Positions 9,576 through 17,599 of a stretch of DNA of 36,999 bases are shown here, in pieces. The DNA lies in contig NZ_JAQSEA010000152.1 of NCBI RefSeq assembly GCF_029946185.1, forward strand, positions 1 to 36,999, written 5' to 3'. Made by a program: the position numbers and the translations under genes. Under the pieces are notes generated by a model. That model saw nothing but the letters and a program-made list of their open reading frames with translations. It did not search any database and had not been told where the DNA came from. Each line of letters opens with the position of its first letter. The stretch's first letter is position 1. Origin of the DNA: Prosthecobacter sp. GTDB taxonomy: Bacteria; Verrucomicrobiota; Verrucomicrobiia; Verrucomicrobiales; Verrucomicrobiaceae.

Positions 9576-10064
9576 ATGCGCTGCCCCAAATGTGGAAGTT
9601 CCCAGGATAAAGTCATCGACTCCCGCGAGGCGCGGGAGGGGCATGCCATCCGCCGCCGCCGCGAGTGCATGAAGTGCGATTTTCGCTTCACCACTTACGA
9701 GATCGTCGAGCGCGAGGAATTGCGCGTGGTGAAGCGCAATAGCGCCCGCGAGAGCTTCAACCGCGACAAACTGCTGGGCGGCGTGCGCAAGTCCTGCGAA
9801 AAGCGCCCGGTGAAGATGGAGCAGCTAGAACAGCTGGTGGACGACATCGCCAACGAGCTCGAAGAAGAAGGCTACCGCGAAATCCCCAGCACGGTGATCG
9901 GTGCGAAGGTGATGCGCCGTCTGGAGGCCATCGACCACGTGGCCTACGTGCGCTACGCCTCGGTGTACCGCCAGTTTGAGGACGTGGGCGAGTTCATCGA
10001 CGAGATCAAGAGCCTCGGCGAGCGCCGCCCGCGCGATGGAAAACAGCCGGAACTTTTCCGTTAA
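9576..10064 (+). CDS. nrdR: Transcriptional regulator NrdR
   Basis: A 162-residue repressor of ribonucleotide reductase genes that senses ATP/dATP. The N-terminal zinc ribbon has Cys3, Cys6, Cys31 and Cys34 (MRCPKCGSSQDKVIDSRE ... ECMKCDFRFTTYE). The ATP-cone domain follows (VVKRNSARESFNRDKLLGG, EKRPVKMEQLEQLVDDI, and the end YVRYASVYRQFEDVGEFI). Length and layout match the family closely. The start at 9576 is fixed by the conserved MRCPxCG. The HIT gene begins 6 bases after the stop, so the two are likely one operon. No NrdR box was recognised in its own upstream region, and no nrd gene lies in the window. Confidence 0.96.
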   Translation: MRCPKCGSSQDKVIDSREAREGHAIRRRRECMKCDFRFTTYEIVEREELRVVKRNSARESFNRDKLLGGVRKSCEKRPVKMEQLEQLVDDIANELEEEGYREIPSTVIGAKVMRRLEAIDHVAYVRYASVYRQFEDVGEFIDEIKSLGERRPRDGKQPELFR

Positions 10065-10070
10065 TCCGCC

Positions 10071-10424
10071 ATGAGTGAGAAGACCATTTTTCAAAAGATC
10101 ATCGACCGTGAAATCCCCGCCCCGCTCGTTTATGAGGATGATCTCGTCGCCGCCTTCAATGACCTCAATCCCCAGGCTCCGATCCATGTCTTGATCGTGC
10201 CGAAGAAGCTGATCCCGCGCGTGGGAGAGGCCGTGGCAGAGGATCAGGCCACGCTGGGAGCACTTCTGCTCGCAGCGGGGAAAATTGCCGACAATCTGGG
10301 CATCAAAGACCGCAGCAAGGGCTTCCGCCTCGTGATCAATCACGGCAAGGATGCCGGCGAGTCCGTGCCACACCTCCACGTCCATCTGCTGGCGGGTCGC
10401 AGCCTGGAATGGCCTCCGGGCTGA
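10071..10424 (+). CDS. HIT-family (HinT-like) nucleotide hydrolase
   Basis: A 117-residue histidine-triad protein. The signature HLHVHLLAG lies at 101-109, with His103 the expected nucleophile. The start MSEKTIFQKIIDREIPAPLV and DDLVAAFNDLNPQAPIHVLIVP are typical of the HinT branch, which hydrolyses purine nucleoside phosphoramidates and aminoacyl-adenylates. It is probably cytosolic. The 6-base spacing to nrdR indicates co-transcription. An open frame of 48 codons continues after its TGA stop in the same frame (see the next entry). Confidence 0.94.
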   Translation: MSEKTIFQKIIDREIPAPLVYEDDLVAAFNDLNPQAPIHVLIVPKKLIPRVGEAVAEDQATLGALLLAAGKIADNLGIKDRSKGFRLVINHGKDAGESVPHLHVHLLAGRSLEWPPG

Positions 10425-10571
10425 GCTGCGTACGCAGTTGATGATGAGCGGGAATTCACGACCTTTAATGGCGGCACGCTGTTTTACGAATTCGTGACCC
10501 TGAGCGGTGGCGGTCACGGCGGCGGCTACAATGGCTGGAACTGGACCAGCGCACTGCGCATGTATTTCTAG
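10425..10571 (+). pseudogene. In-frame protein-like remnant after the HIT gene
   Basis: Directly after the HIT stop, in the same frame, 48 codons run to a TAG at 10569-10571. The translation is Gly- and aromatic-rich and looks like the end of a secreted or beta-rich protein (FNGGTLFYEFVTL, then SGGGHGGGYNGWNWTSALRMYF in two pieces). It has no start codon of its own apart from ATG codons out of context. It is probably the stub of a deleted gene; a stop-codon read-through extension is less likely because HIT proteins end where this one does. Confidence 0.45.
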
Positions 10572-10656
10572 CAGCCTGAGAGTAAAAAAATCCTGTCTGG
10601 GTGCAACTTTGGCTTGTTATGGCTGTTTGAAACACTGATCAAGCCCCCCATCCGTC

Positions 10657-11085
10657 ATGGAACCCCTCTCACCCCAAGACCCTATCGCCAAGCTGCTGGC
10701 CCAAGCCCGCGCGGTTGAGGTGCGTGCCAATTTTGCCCAGAACGTGGTCCGTGCCGCCCGCCAGACCCCGCAAGATCGCGGCTGGCTCGCTGCTTTGCGC
10801 TCTTGGTGGGAAGATGTCTCCTTGGCGGCTCCTGCTGCCAAATGGGCCTTTGCCACCGTCTCCGTGGCCGCCATCGCTCTGGCGCTCGTGATTTTCCAAA
10901 CCCAGCCTGCCGCTCAGGTACAGCTCGCCAAACAGGACGTGCCGGAGATGACCACCCCTGACCTGCCACTGCTCGCTGCGGCAGCGGAGACTCCGTGGGA
11001 AGCGACCTTCGACACTCAGGCTCTGCTGGCGGTGGACGACACGTCCCAGCTCACGGACAGCGAGATCGGGTTCCTGCTGTATTGA
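10657..11085 (+). CDS. Single-pass membrane protein, unknown function
   Basis: The 142-residue product has a cytosolic N-terminal part (MEPLSPQDPIAKLLAQARAV, with VRANFAQNVVRAARQTP), one membrane helix at about residues 62-80 (WAFATVSVAAIALALVIF) and a Pro/Ala-rich, acidic periplasmic tail ending DSEIGFLLY. The arrangement is that of anti-sigma-factor-like or other small envelope proteins that sit next to ECF sigma genes in Verrucomicrobia, but no sigma factor is adjacent and no zinc motif is present. Function is not known. It starts 85 bases after the HIT-adjacent remnant and precedes btaA on the same strand by about 105 bases. Confidence 0.7.
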   Translation: MEPLSPQDPIAKLLAQARAVEVRANFAQNVVRAARQTPQDRGWLAALRSWWEDVSLAAPAAKWAFATVSVAAIALALVIFQTQPAAQVQLAKQDVPEMTTPDLPLLAAAAETPWEATFDTQALLAVDDTSQLTDSEIGFLLY

Positions 11086-11190
11086 GCCGCAGCTTGGACT
11101 GGATCAGCGCCTCTGTGTGACGAAACAAACACACTCGCCTGCTGGCCCGGCATCACGTTCCGCGTGAACACATGATCACTCCCCGCGATC

Positions 11191-12378
11191 ATGCTCAAAG
11201 AGTCCACACCCCGCCGTCCGGTTCCCATATTGAAATCGGCTCATGACCTGGTCTTCCGCCATGTTCACAATTCCAACCTCATCTACAACACGGCATGGGA
11301 GGATCCCCGACTCGACCGTGAGCTGATGAAGCTCGATGCGAACAGCCGCGTTGTGATGATCACCAGCGCCGGCTGCAATGCGCTCGACTACCTGCTCGAC
11401 AATCCGGCGGAGATCCACGCAGTGGACATGAACTACCGGCAGAATGCCCTTCTGGAACTCAAGCAGGCGCTCATCCGCCAGGGCGACTTCGAAGAGCTGT
11501 TTGAGATGTTCGGCTTCGGCTCGCATGCCGAATATGCCTTTGTCTATGACCGAGTGCGCAGCACGCTGTCTGAACCTGCGCAGAAGTTCTGGGACAGGCG
11601 CATCAGCTTCTTCAATCCCACGAGTCTCAAGAAATCGTTCTACTATCACGGCACCTCCGGCATCGCCGCATACGTGATGGGCAATGCGCTCTTCAAGCTG
11701 CGCCCGAACGTGAAGAACTTCGCCACCTGCCTGCTGGATGCCCGTTCCCTGGAGGAGCAGCGCGATGCGTATGAACTCTTCGAGCGCGAGATCTGGGGCC
11801 CCTTTAGCAACTGGCTGCTGCGCCAGCCCACGCTGATGACGCTGCTGGGCGTGCCGCGTCCGCAGATCAAACTGATCCAGGACTCCTATCCCGGCGGGCT
11901 CACGGATTACGTGAAGGACAAGCTGCGCCATGTGTTCACCGAGCTGCCCATCGCGGACAACTACTTCTGGCGCGTGTACATGACCGGCTCCTACACGCTG
12001 GGCTGCTGCCCGAATTATCTGAAACAGGAAAACCAGCCCGCACTGCAGTCACGCGTGGACCGCCTGAAGAGCTACACCACCACGCTCTCGGGCTTCCTGC
12101 GCGAGTATCCCGGCCAGTACACGCACTTCGTGCTGCTCGATCACCAGGACTGGCTCGCCGCGCATGACACTGAGGCGCTGCGTGATGAATGGGAGCTGAT
12201 CCTCGCCAACAGCGCCCCCGGCGCCAAAATCCTGATGCGTTCGGCGGGTCTAAAACTCGACTTTATACCCGAATCGATTCGCACACGCGTGCGCTTTTTC
12301 CCGGAACGTACCGAAGCCCTGCATCAACTCGATCGCGTGGGCACCTATGGCAGCCTGCACTTTGCGGAGGTGCTGTGA
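11191..12378 (+). CDS. btaA: S-adenosylmethionine:diacylglycerol 3-amino-3-carboxypropyltransferase (BtaA)
   Basis: The 395-residue product matches BtaA (DUF3419 family), which moves the 3-amino-3-carboxypropyl group of S-adenosylmethionine to diacylglycerol, giving diacylglyceryl-homoserine. Family marks are FRHVHNSNLIYNTAWEDPRLD near the N-terminus, VVMITSAGCNALDYLLDNPAEIHAVD (the SAM-binding strand-loop), NYRQNALLELKQALI, ISFFNPTSLKKSFYYHGTSG and CCPNYLKQEN (quoted in parts). It would act at the inner membrane. The last base of its TGA stop is the A of the btaB start (TGATG), so the pair is translationally coupled. In other bacteria this pathway replaces phospholipids under phosphate shortage. 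No clear Pho box was seen upstream. Confidence 0.92.
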   Translation: MLKESTPRRPVPILKSAHDLVFRHVHNSNLIYNTAWEDPRLDRELMKLDANSRVVMITSAGCNALDYLLDNPAEIHAVDMNYRQNALLELKQALIRQGDFEELFEMFGFGSHAEYAFVYDRVRSTLSEPAQKFWDRRISFFNPTSLKKSFYYHGTSGIAAYVMGNALFKLRPNVKNFATCLLDARSLEEQRDAYELFEREIWGPFSNWLLRQPTLMTLLGVPRPQIKLIQDSYPGGLTDYVKDKLRHVFTELPIADNYFWRVYMTGSYTLGCCPNYLKQENQPALQSRVDRLKSYTTTLSGFLREYPGQYTHFVLLDHQDWLAAHDTEALRDEWELILANSAPGAKILMRSAGLKLDFIPESIRTRVRFFPERTEALHQLDRVGTYGSLHFAEVL

Positions 12379-13016
12379 TGAGCGCGGCCAACGTTGACAC
12401 TTCGCGCCGCTCAGGCACCGCGCTGGAGCGCTATTACCAGTTCCATTCGCGCATCTATGACGCCACACGCTGGAGCTTTCTGTTTGGGCGCGAGGAAGTG
12501 CTGCGGCGTACCGCCTGCGTGACGTATCCCCGGCGCATTCTCGAAGTCGGCTGCGGCACCGGGCGCAATCTGCCCGGCCTGCGCCGTCTCTTTCCACATG
12601 CGCACATCACCGGCGTGGATCTCTCCGAGCAGATGCTGGCCATTGCCGCGAAGAAAGTGAGCGATGACAAAACCACGCTGCTGCGCCGCTCCTATTCCGC
12701 AGCGGTGCACGAAGACGGGCAGCCTTATGATCTAGTGCTGTTTTCGTATGCGCTGTCCATGTTCAATCCCGGCTGGGAACAGGCCATCAATGCCGCGTGG
12801 GATGATCTGGCGGAAGGCGGCTGCATCGCCGTCGTGGATTTCTCCGATTCTTACTTCACGTGGTTTCGAAACTGGATGGGCGTGAACCATGTGCGCATGG
12901 AAGGCCATCTGTGGCCGTATCTGAGCCGGAAATTCGCACCGCTGCTCGATGAACGCTTCTCCGCCTACGGCGGGGTCTGGAACTACGGCATCTTCATTGG
13001 GCGCAAGCAGGCCTGA
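12378..13016 (+). CDS. btaB: Diacylglyceryl-homoserine N-methyltransferase (BtaB)
   Basis: A 212-residue SAM-dependent methyltransferase. Motif I is ILEVGCGTGRNLPGL, followed by ITGVDLSEQML (motif II acidic residue) and YDLVLFSYALSMF (motif IV region). The opening YQFHSRIYDATRWSFLFGREEVL closely resembles the BtaB N-terminus. BtaB methylates the homoserine nitrogen three times to give the betaine lipid DGTS. The start ATG overlaps the btaA stop by one base, which decides the start against longer upstream frames. Together with btaA this is a complete two-gene betaine-lipid pathway of the alphaproteobacterial type, with separate enzymes, unlike the fused BTA1 of algae and fungi. Confidence 0.9.
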   Translation: MSAANVDTSRRSGTALERYYQFHSRIYDATRWSFLFGREEVLRRTACVTYPRRILEVGCGTGRNLPGLRRLFPHAHITGVDLSEQMLAIAAKKVSDDKTTLLRRSYSAAVHEDGQPYDLVLFSYALSMFNPGWEQAINAAWDDLAEGGCIAVVDFSDSYFTWFRNWMGVNHVRMEGHLWPYLSRKFAPLLDERFSAYGGVWNYGIFIGRKQA

Positions 13017-13088
13017 GTGTGGCGATAGTGTTTCGTGCAGTTCTGTGAACCGCTCACATTTTGAAGCACCTGCAAGCCACTCCATCTA

Positions 13089-13529
13089 ATGACTCAAATC
13101 ATCCTTCTTGGTGCCGTTATTGCGCTGTTTGCCTTCATCTACTTTCTCCGTCGCTTCAGCACTGCATGGGCGATGCGTGACTGGAGGCACACTCAGGGCC
13201 GCGTGGTGATGGCGGAGATGCGCCGCGGGAAAAAGAAATCGTCGGACGGCTGCCTGCTGTATGACCCGGTGCTGCGCTACTCCTACACCGTGGGCGAGCA
13301 CACTTTTGAAGGCAGCCGTTTCATGCATCAGGCGGGGCGCAATTCGGCCAGCCGGACCACGCAGTTCATTGCGCGGCTGACGCAGGGTGCGGAAGTGCCA
13401 GTCTATTACCACCCGCGCAATCCGGCAGAGGCCGTCGTGCAGCCGCTTTCGTGGCAGGGTTCAGCAGTGGCGGTGCTCACGTCTGCGCTGTTGCTGATTA
13501 TTCTGGCCGCCGTACTTTGGTGCGCGTGA
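13089..13529 (+). CDS. DUF3592 membrane protein
   Basis: The 146-residue product has a membrane helix at the N-terminus (about 3-19) and another at the C-terminus (about 124-143). Between them is a soluble beta-rich domain of the DUF3592 type: WRHTQGRVVMAEMRR, then YDPVLRYSYTVGEHTFEGSR and EVPVYYHPRNPAEAVV. These proteins are widespread and of unknown function. It lies 72 bases after btaB on the same strand, and its stop overlaps the GTG start of the O-antigen-ligase-like gene. Confidence 0.85.
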   Translation: MTQIILLGAVIALFAFIYFLRRFSTAWAMRDWRHTQGRVVMAEMRRGKKKSSDGCLLYDPVLRYSYTVGEHTFEGSRFMHQAGRNSASRTTQFIARLTQGAEVPVYYHPRNPAEAVVQPLSWQGSAVAVLTSALLLIILAAVLWCA

Positions 13530-14848
13530 AAAGCCTGACTCCCACATTCACCAACGAGTTCACAACGCCTGCGTTGCGACGCTCCGTGGTCGGAATGTGG
13601 GCGGGGCAGATCGCTGTGACCGGCTTTGTCGCGGGTCATTCTTGTCTTCCCAATATCTGGCTGCATCTAGGATGGTTGTTGATCGCAGGATTGCCCGCTC
13701 TGTTCTTCACAGACTGGACGCCGCACCTCAGGCGCTGGCAGGCAGATGCCGGCGCTCTGTTGGTCATCTCGTTCCTGCTTTGGATGACCGTGCGGTCCTG
13801 CAGCCAGATATCCCTCATGCCAGATCGCACCTTGGATGAAATCATGCGTGGCATCATCGGCGTCGGCCTGCTGGTGATGTTCTGCGCGCTCGTCTGGCAC
13901 CATGCGCGAAACCGTGAATGGCTGAATGCCACGGGCTGGGTGACGGGCATGACGGCTGCCCTCGCCGCGCTGATCAGCATCGTGCTGTCCTATTTCGTGC
14001 TTCCCCATCATCACGCGGGAGAGCGGCTCATGAACCTGCTCGTCCATGGAGGTCTCAATCCGGTCTGCACCGGATTGATTTTCGGTTTCGCTGCCTTGTG
14101 GCTGACCACTCTGGTGGAAAGTCGCAGCAAGCCACTGCCAGTCCGCATCGCATGGGCCGCCATCGCGCTGCTGCATTTCGCCGCGTTTCTTTCCGGCAGT
14201 CGGGGTGCCATGCTGGCGATGGCATCCGGTCATGCCGTGCTGCTCTCTGCACGCGGCTGGCAGCGGGGCAGGGGGGCGGTCAGCGTGTTCCTCCTGACGG
14301 GAGTTCTTTATTTCACCAGCGCGCCCCTGCTGGCACGCATCGCGCAATGGCGCTCGGAACCGGCGGCAATCACCGCCTCTGCACCCGGCATCACCCATCA
14401 TTTTCAAAAGGCGGTCGCCCGCGGTGACAACAGCCGCCTCGACATCTACCGAGCGGGCTGGCATGCGATTGACAATCCATGGCTCGGCACCGGCCAATGG
14501 GGCGTCTGCGGTGTCTGGCAATGCGAGCTGCAGGCCAAAACGAACATCTCGATGATGTCGCACCTGCACAGCGCCTTCCTGGCCACCTTCGTGCATGGGG
14601 GTGTCATCGGAGAGGTGTTGCTGCTTGGGGCACTCGGCTGCGGCCTCCGGCGCGCCCGCCGGCTCGCGGTTGCGGGTGATGCCACTTGGATCGCTCTGCT
14701 CGCTTTTGGCTGCGGCGGTCTGCTGTTTGATGGGGAATCACTGGCCTCACTGGCGACGGCACCGCGATTCGAAGGACTGCTCTTCTGGCTGCCGCTGACC
14801 ATCGCACTGGCACGTGGATCAGCTACTTCAGCACCTGCAAATTCCTGA
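13526..14848 (+). CDS. O-antigen ligase/polymerase-like membrane protein
   Basis: The likely start is GTG 13526, overlapping the previous stop (GTGA); starting further upstream would run inside the DUF3592 gene. The 440-residue product is hydrophobic with about ten membrane helices. It carries the WaaL/Wzy-family marks: SGSRGAMLAM in a mid helix, a long periplasmic loop with RLDIYRAGWHAIDNPWLGTG, and SHLHSAFLATFVHGGVIGEV, which carries the histidine motif normally written HNxFLxxLxxxGxxG. The family polymerises or ligates surface glycans at the outer face of the inner membrane. The gene is coupled to DUF3592, and its end overlaps the end of the convergent sulfatase gene by 26 bases. Confidence 0.83.
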   Translation: MKSLTPTFTNEFTTPALRRSVVGMWAGQIAVTGFVAGHSCLPNIWLHLGWLLIAGLPALFFTDWTPHLRRWQADAGALLVISFLLWMTVRSCSQISLMPDRTLDEIMRGIIGVGLLVMFCALVWHHARNREWLNATGWVTGMTAALAALISIVLSYFVLPHHHAGERLMNLLVHGGLNPVCTGLIFGFAALWLTTLVESRSKPLPVRIAWAAIALLHFAAFLSGSRGAMLAMASGHAVLLSARGWQRGRGAVSVFLLTGVLYFTSAPLLARIAQWRSEPAAITASAPGITHHFQKAVARGDNSRLDIYRAGWHAIDNPWLGTGQWGVCGVWQCELQAKTNISMMSHLHSAFLATFVHGGVIGEVLLLGALGCGLRRARRLAVAGDATWIALLAFGCGGLLFDGESLASLATAPRFEGLLFWLPLTIALARGSATSAPANS

Positions 14849-16907
14849 AGCCGGCTTCGCCATCAAACACGATGATATTCAGCTGTTCCTTGGCTTCGGC
14901 GATCACGGGATGTTTGCCTGTTGCTGTCACTCCTGCGATTTGCGCCGTCACCTGATCACCTTTGAAGCTGATCCGCAGTGTCTGCCAGTCCTCGGCATTC
15001 AGCTTGATCTTCTGCCGGGCAATCGGTTCGGTCTGCGTCTTGTCCTGGCCTTGATCAGGATTTTTAGTGATCTCAAGTGCCGTGCTGCTGACCACAATGC
15101 GGAAGGAGTGCTTGCCCGCCGTTTGAATGCGCAGCGAATGCCGCCCTGCCGTGTGCAGTTTCATGTCATACTGCAGCGTGCCTTCGGTGATCGACAGCGG
15201 GCCGGTTAATGTGGCCCCCTGTTGCCCGGCTTTCGGCATGGAATTCCAGATGGCATCGTCATGCACCTGCCATGTTACACCACGGGTCATGCTCCACGGC
15301 TTGACTGGCAGTGATTTGAAATCCTCTGACAGCACCGGGCTTCCCGTCAGCGGAGGAAGAGCAGCCTGCGGCTTTTTCTCCACGATGGGCGGAAGTTCGC
15401 GGCTGTAACCGCCATCACGGTAGCGGTTCACCAAAGCGCTCAGTTCCTTCACCACTGCCGGATGCTGCGCACTGACATCCGTCGTCTCGGCAGGGTCTGC
15501 CTGCACGTTATACAACTGCGGTTTGAACTGTGTCGCGTGGGCTTTGCGTGCTCCGAGTTTGATGTCGCTGACCGGAACACCTTCGATCCATTTCCACGGG
15601 CCCTTGCGGATCGCGAAGACGCCATCGGAGCTGTGGAGGAACATGTGATCGCGGGTGGGTGGGGCGTCCTGGGTGCCGAGGAAGGCGGGCAGCGCGTTGA
15701 AGCTGTCTTCCGCAGCGCTGGCGGCGGCAGGCAGCTTTTCACCGACGATGGCCGCCGTGGTGGCCATGATGTCAGCCAGGCTGATCATGTCCCCGCACTC
15801 AGTCCCCGCAGCGATCTTCGCGGGCCAGCGAGTGATGAAGGGCACTTTGAATCCACCCTCCCACACGTCATGCTTGCCGCCGCGAAGATCACCATTCACC
15901 TTCAGCCCGGCCTTGAAGGCCTGCGTCTGCACCGTGTCGCGCGTCGGAGTGAACACGCCGCCGTTGTCACTGGTGAAAATGACGAGCGTGTCCTGCGCGA
16001 TGCCCTTGTCATCCAGCGCCTTCAAAACACCGCCGACACTGCGGTCGAGCTCCAGAATCCAGTCGCCGTATGGTCCGGCCTTGCTCTGTCCCGCAATGTC
16101 CTTCTCCGGTGTGACGGGATTATGCACTGCGACAGGCGTGTAGTAGAGAAAGAACGGCGTGCCTTTCTTCTGTTGCGTGATCCACTCGGCCGCCTTGGTG
16201 GTGAGCAGCGGCATCACATGGTCATTCACACGCTTGGGTGCATCCAGGTCGAGAATGTTCGCCTTGCCGCTTTCCGTATCCTCGGGGCCGTAGTTGGCTT
16301 TGAAATGGGGATCATCAGAATCAGGGACATGCAGCTTCATGCCGGCGGGAATTTTACCGCTGCGCAGGCCATAGACGAAGCGGTTTTCGACATAGATGCC
16401 GGTGAGATCGCCATGATTGCTCGGCACGCCGAAATGGTAGTCGAATCCGATGTCCAGCGGGCCGGGGGAAAGCTCGGCGGTGTAGTCCGTACGCCATTTC
16501 AGGGAGCCGTCATCCGAGCCGTAGCCCAGATGCCATTTGCCAATCGCAGCCGTTTGATAGCCGTGTTTTTTCAGCATCGAGGCCATGTTCAGCCGCGTCG
16601 TTTCGATGTGCAGCGGGGAGAACGTGCCCAGCACCTCATGCGTGAGCGAGGTGCGCCAGCAGTAGCGCCCGGTCATGACCGAGTAGCGTGTGGGCGAACA
16701 GACCGACGAGGTGGTGCTCGCGTCCGTGAAGCGCCGTCCTTCTTTCGCCAGGCGGTCAATGTTCGGCGTCTGCACCAGCTTGCCATCCGCGCCGTAGCAT
16801 CCTGCACTCCCATAGCCGTAGTCGTCGGCCAGAATGATGACAATGTTCGGTGGGTCAGCGGCGAAGGCGGATGAAACAAAGATCGCGAGGAGGAGCAGAA
16901 AACGCAT
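14823..16907 (-). CDS. Secreted arylsulfatase-family sulfatase with C-terminal beta domain
   Basis: The chosen start, ATG 16907, gives a signal peptide (MRFLLLLAIFVSSAFA); the longer frame adds a polar stretch without merit. The 694-residue product is a type I sulfatase. It has the metal-binding NIVIILADDYGYG (Asp28, Asp29) and the formylglycine motif CSPTR (Cys70-Arg74, in SSVCSPTRYSVMTGRYCWR). The later blocks are AIGKWHLGYG, FFLYYTPVAVHNP and TLVIFTSDNGG. After the sulfatase domain there is a roughly 140-residue beta-rich domain (VLSEDFKSLPVKPW to the end) resembling an added concanavalin-like or carbohydrate-binding module. It removes sulfate from a sulfated sugar or ester in the periplasm or outside. 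It needs a formylglycine-generating or anaerobic sulfatase-maturing enzyme, which is not in the window. Confidence 0.93.
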   Translation of the reverse strand: MRFLLLLAIFVSSAFAADPPNIVIILADDYGYGSAGCYGADGKLVQTPNIDRLAKEGRRFTDASTTSSVCSPTRYSVMTGRYCWRTSLTHEVLGTFSPLHIETTRLNMASMLKKHGYQTAAIGKWHLGYGSDDGSLKWRTDYTAELSPGPLDIGFDYHFGVPSNHGDLTGIYVENRFVYGLRSGKIPAGMKLHVPDSDDPHFKANYGPEDTESGKANILDLDAPKRVNDHVMPLLTTKAAEWITQQKKGTPFFLYYTPVAVHNPVTPEKDIAGQSKAGPYGDWILELDRSVGGVLKALDDKGIAQDTLVIFTSDNGGVFTPTRDTVQTQAFKAGLKVNGDLRGGKHDVWEGGFKVPFITRWPAKIAAGTECGDMISLADIMATTAAIVGEKLPAAASAAEDSFNALPAFLGTQDAPPTRDHMFLHSSDGVFAIRKGPWKWIEGVPVSDIKLGARKAHATQFKPQLYNVQADPAETTDVSAQHPAVVKELSALVNRYRDGGYSRELPPIVEKKPQAALPPLTGSPVLSEDFKSLPVKPWSMTRGVTWQVHDDAIWNSMPKAGQQGATLTGPLSITEGTLQYDMKLHTAGRHSLRIQTAGKHSFRIVVSSTALEITKNPDQGQDKTQTEPIARQKIKLNAEDWQTLRISFKGDQVTAQIAGVTATGKHPVIAEAKEQLNIIVFDGEAGFRNLQVLK

Positions 16908-16987
16908 GGCCCGTTGACGAAAGTGGCGCGGGCCGACTTTCATCAACTTGCGCCTTTCCCATTGCGACGTCTCGCGCACGCTTCACA

Positions 16988-17512
16988 ATGTACACTGCCA
17001 TGCCACGCCGCGCTCTCTTCTCTTTCTTGCTCTGCCTTGCCAGCCTGCTCATCACAGGCTGTGAAACCGTCGGCCTCACGCCGCAGCAGGCCGCTTTGGT
17101 CGATGCACGCCGCCGCCAGATCGCCATGGAGCCGCGCGGGGACTACTACATCGGCCGCCGCTTTTTCATCAATCACACCCATCTCTGGGGCTATGTGCGC
17201 AGTCCGGGACAGGGCTGGGAGTCCTCGAAGCTCGTCATCATGAACGAGCGCTACCAGAAGATCCCCTACCGCCTGCCTGAGCAGCCAAACGACGGCGGCT
17301 ACGCCTACGGTGACGACCACAACGCCGAGTACACCCTCTATGGCCGCTTCACCGGACGCAAGGTGTTTGACCCCAACAGCAACCTCGTCCTGCCGGAGTT
17401 TGAACTTCGCCGCTCGGAACTCCGCAATGCAAGCGCCGGCTGGCTCTTCAAGCCCAACGAAAGATTCAACGGCTCCCAGCTCCTCCGCGCTGAACCCGGT
17501 TCCACCCCCTAG
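16988..17512 (+). CDS. Hypothetical lipoprotein
   Basis: Two starts are possible, ATG 16988 (174 residues) or ATG 17000 (170 residues, MPRRALFSFLLCLASLLITG). Both give a lipoprotein signal with lipobox ITGC. The mature part is polar and aromatic (YYIGRRFFINHTHLWGYVRS, YQKIPYRLPEQPNDGGYAYG, EYTLYGRFTGRKVFDPNSN) and reads like a small beta-sheet protein. No family was recognised. It is divergent from the sulfatase gene, with about 80 bases between the starts. The next feature downstream is the inverted repeat before tyrS. Confidence 0.75.
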   Translation: MYTAMPRRALFSFLLCLASLLITGCETVGLTPQQAALVDARRRQIAMEPRGDYYIGRRFFINHTHLWGYVRSPGQGWESSKLVIMNERYQKIPYRLPEQPNDGGYAYGDDHNAEYTLYGRFTGRKVFDPNSNLVLPEFELRRSELRNASAGWLFKPNERFNGSQLLRAEPGSTP

Positions 17513-17516
17513 CCGG

Positions 17517-17590
17517 GAGCGACGAATTGAACCCGCGCCGTTTTCCCTTTCGGGGATTCGTCGCTCATTCGTCATTCTGTATTCGTCATT
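17517..17590. repeat. Long inverted repeat and ATTCGTC direct repeats before tyrS
   Basis: GAGCGACGAAT (17517-17527) and ATTCGTCGCTC (17556-17566) are a perfect 11-bp inverted repeat with a 28-base loop. ATTCGTCATT then occurs twice (17567-17576 and 17581-17590). The ATTCGTC core therefore appears three times forward and once inverted within 74 bases, ending 10 bases before the tyrS start. It may be a dispersed intergenic repeat element, an RNA hairpin in the tyrS leader, or a protein-binding site. It has no T-run directly after the stem, so it is a poor terminator. Confidence 0.75.
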
Positions 17591-17599
17591 TCTTCTCTC

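Noticed and set aside
15462-16874. 470-codon ORF opposite the sulfatase
   Set aside because: Antisense shadow with irregular composition; the sulfatase motifs are clear on the other strand.
17517-17590. T-box or CRISPR-like array before tyrS
   Set aside because: No T-box sequence or specifier loop, and the repeats are too few and short with no regular spacers.
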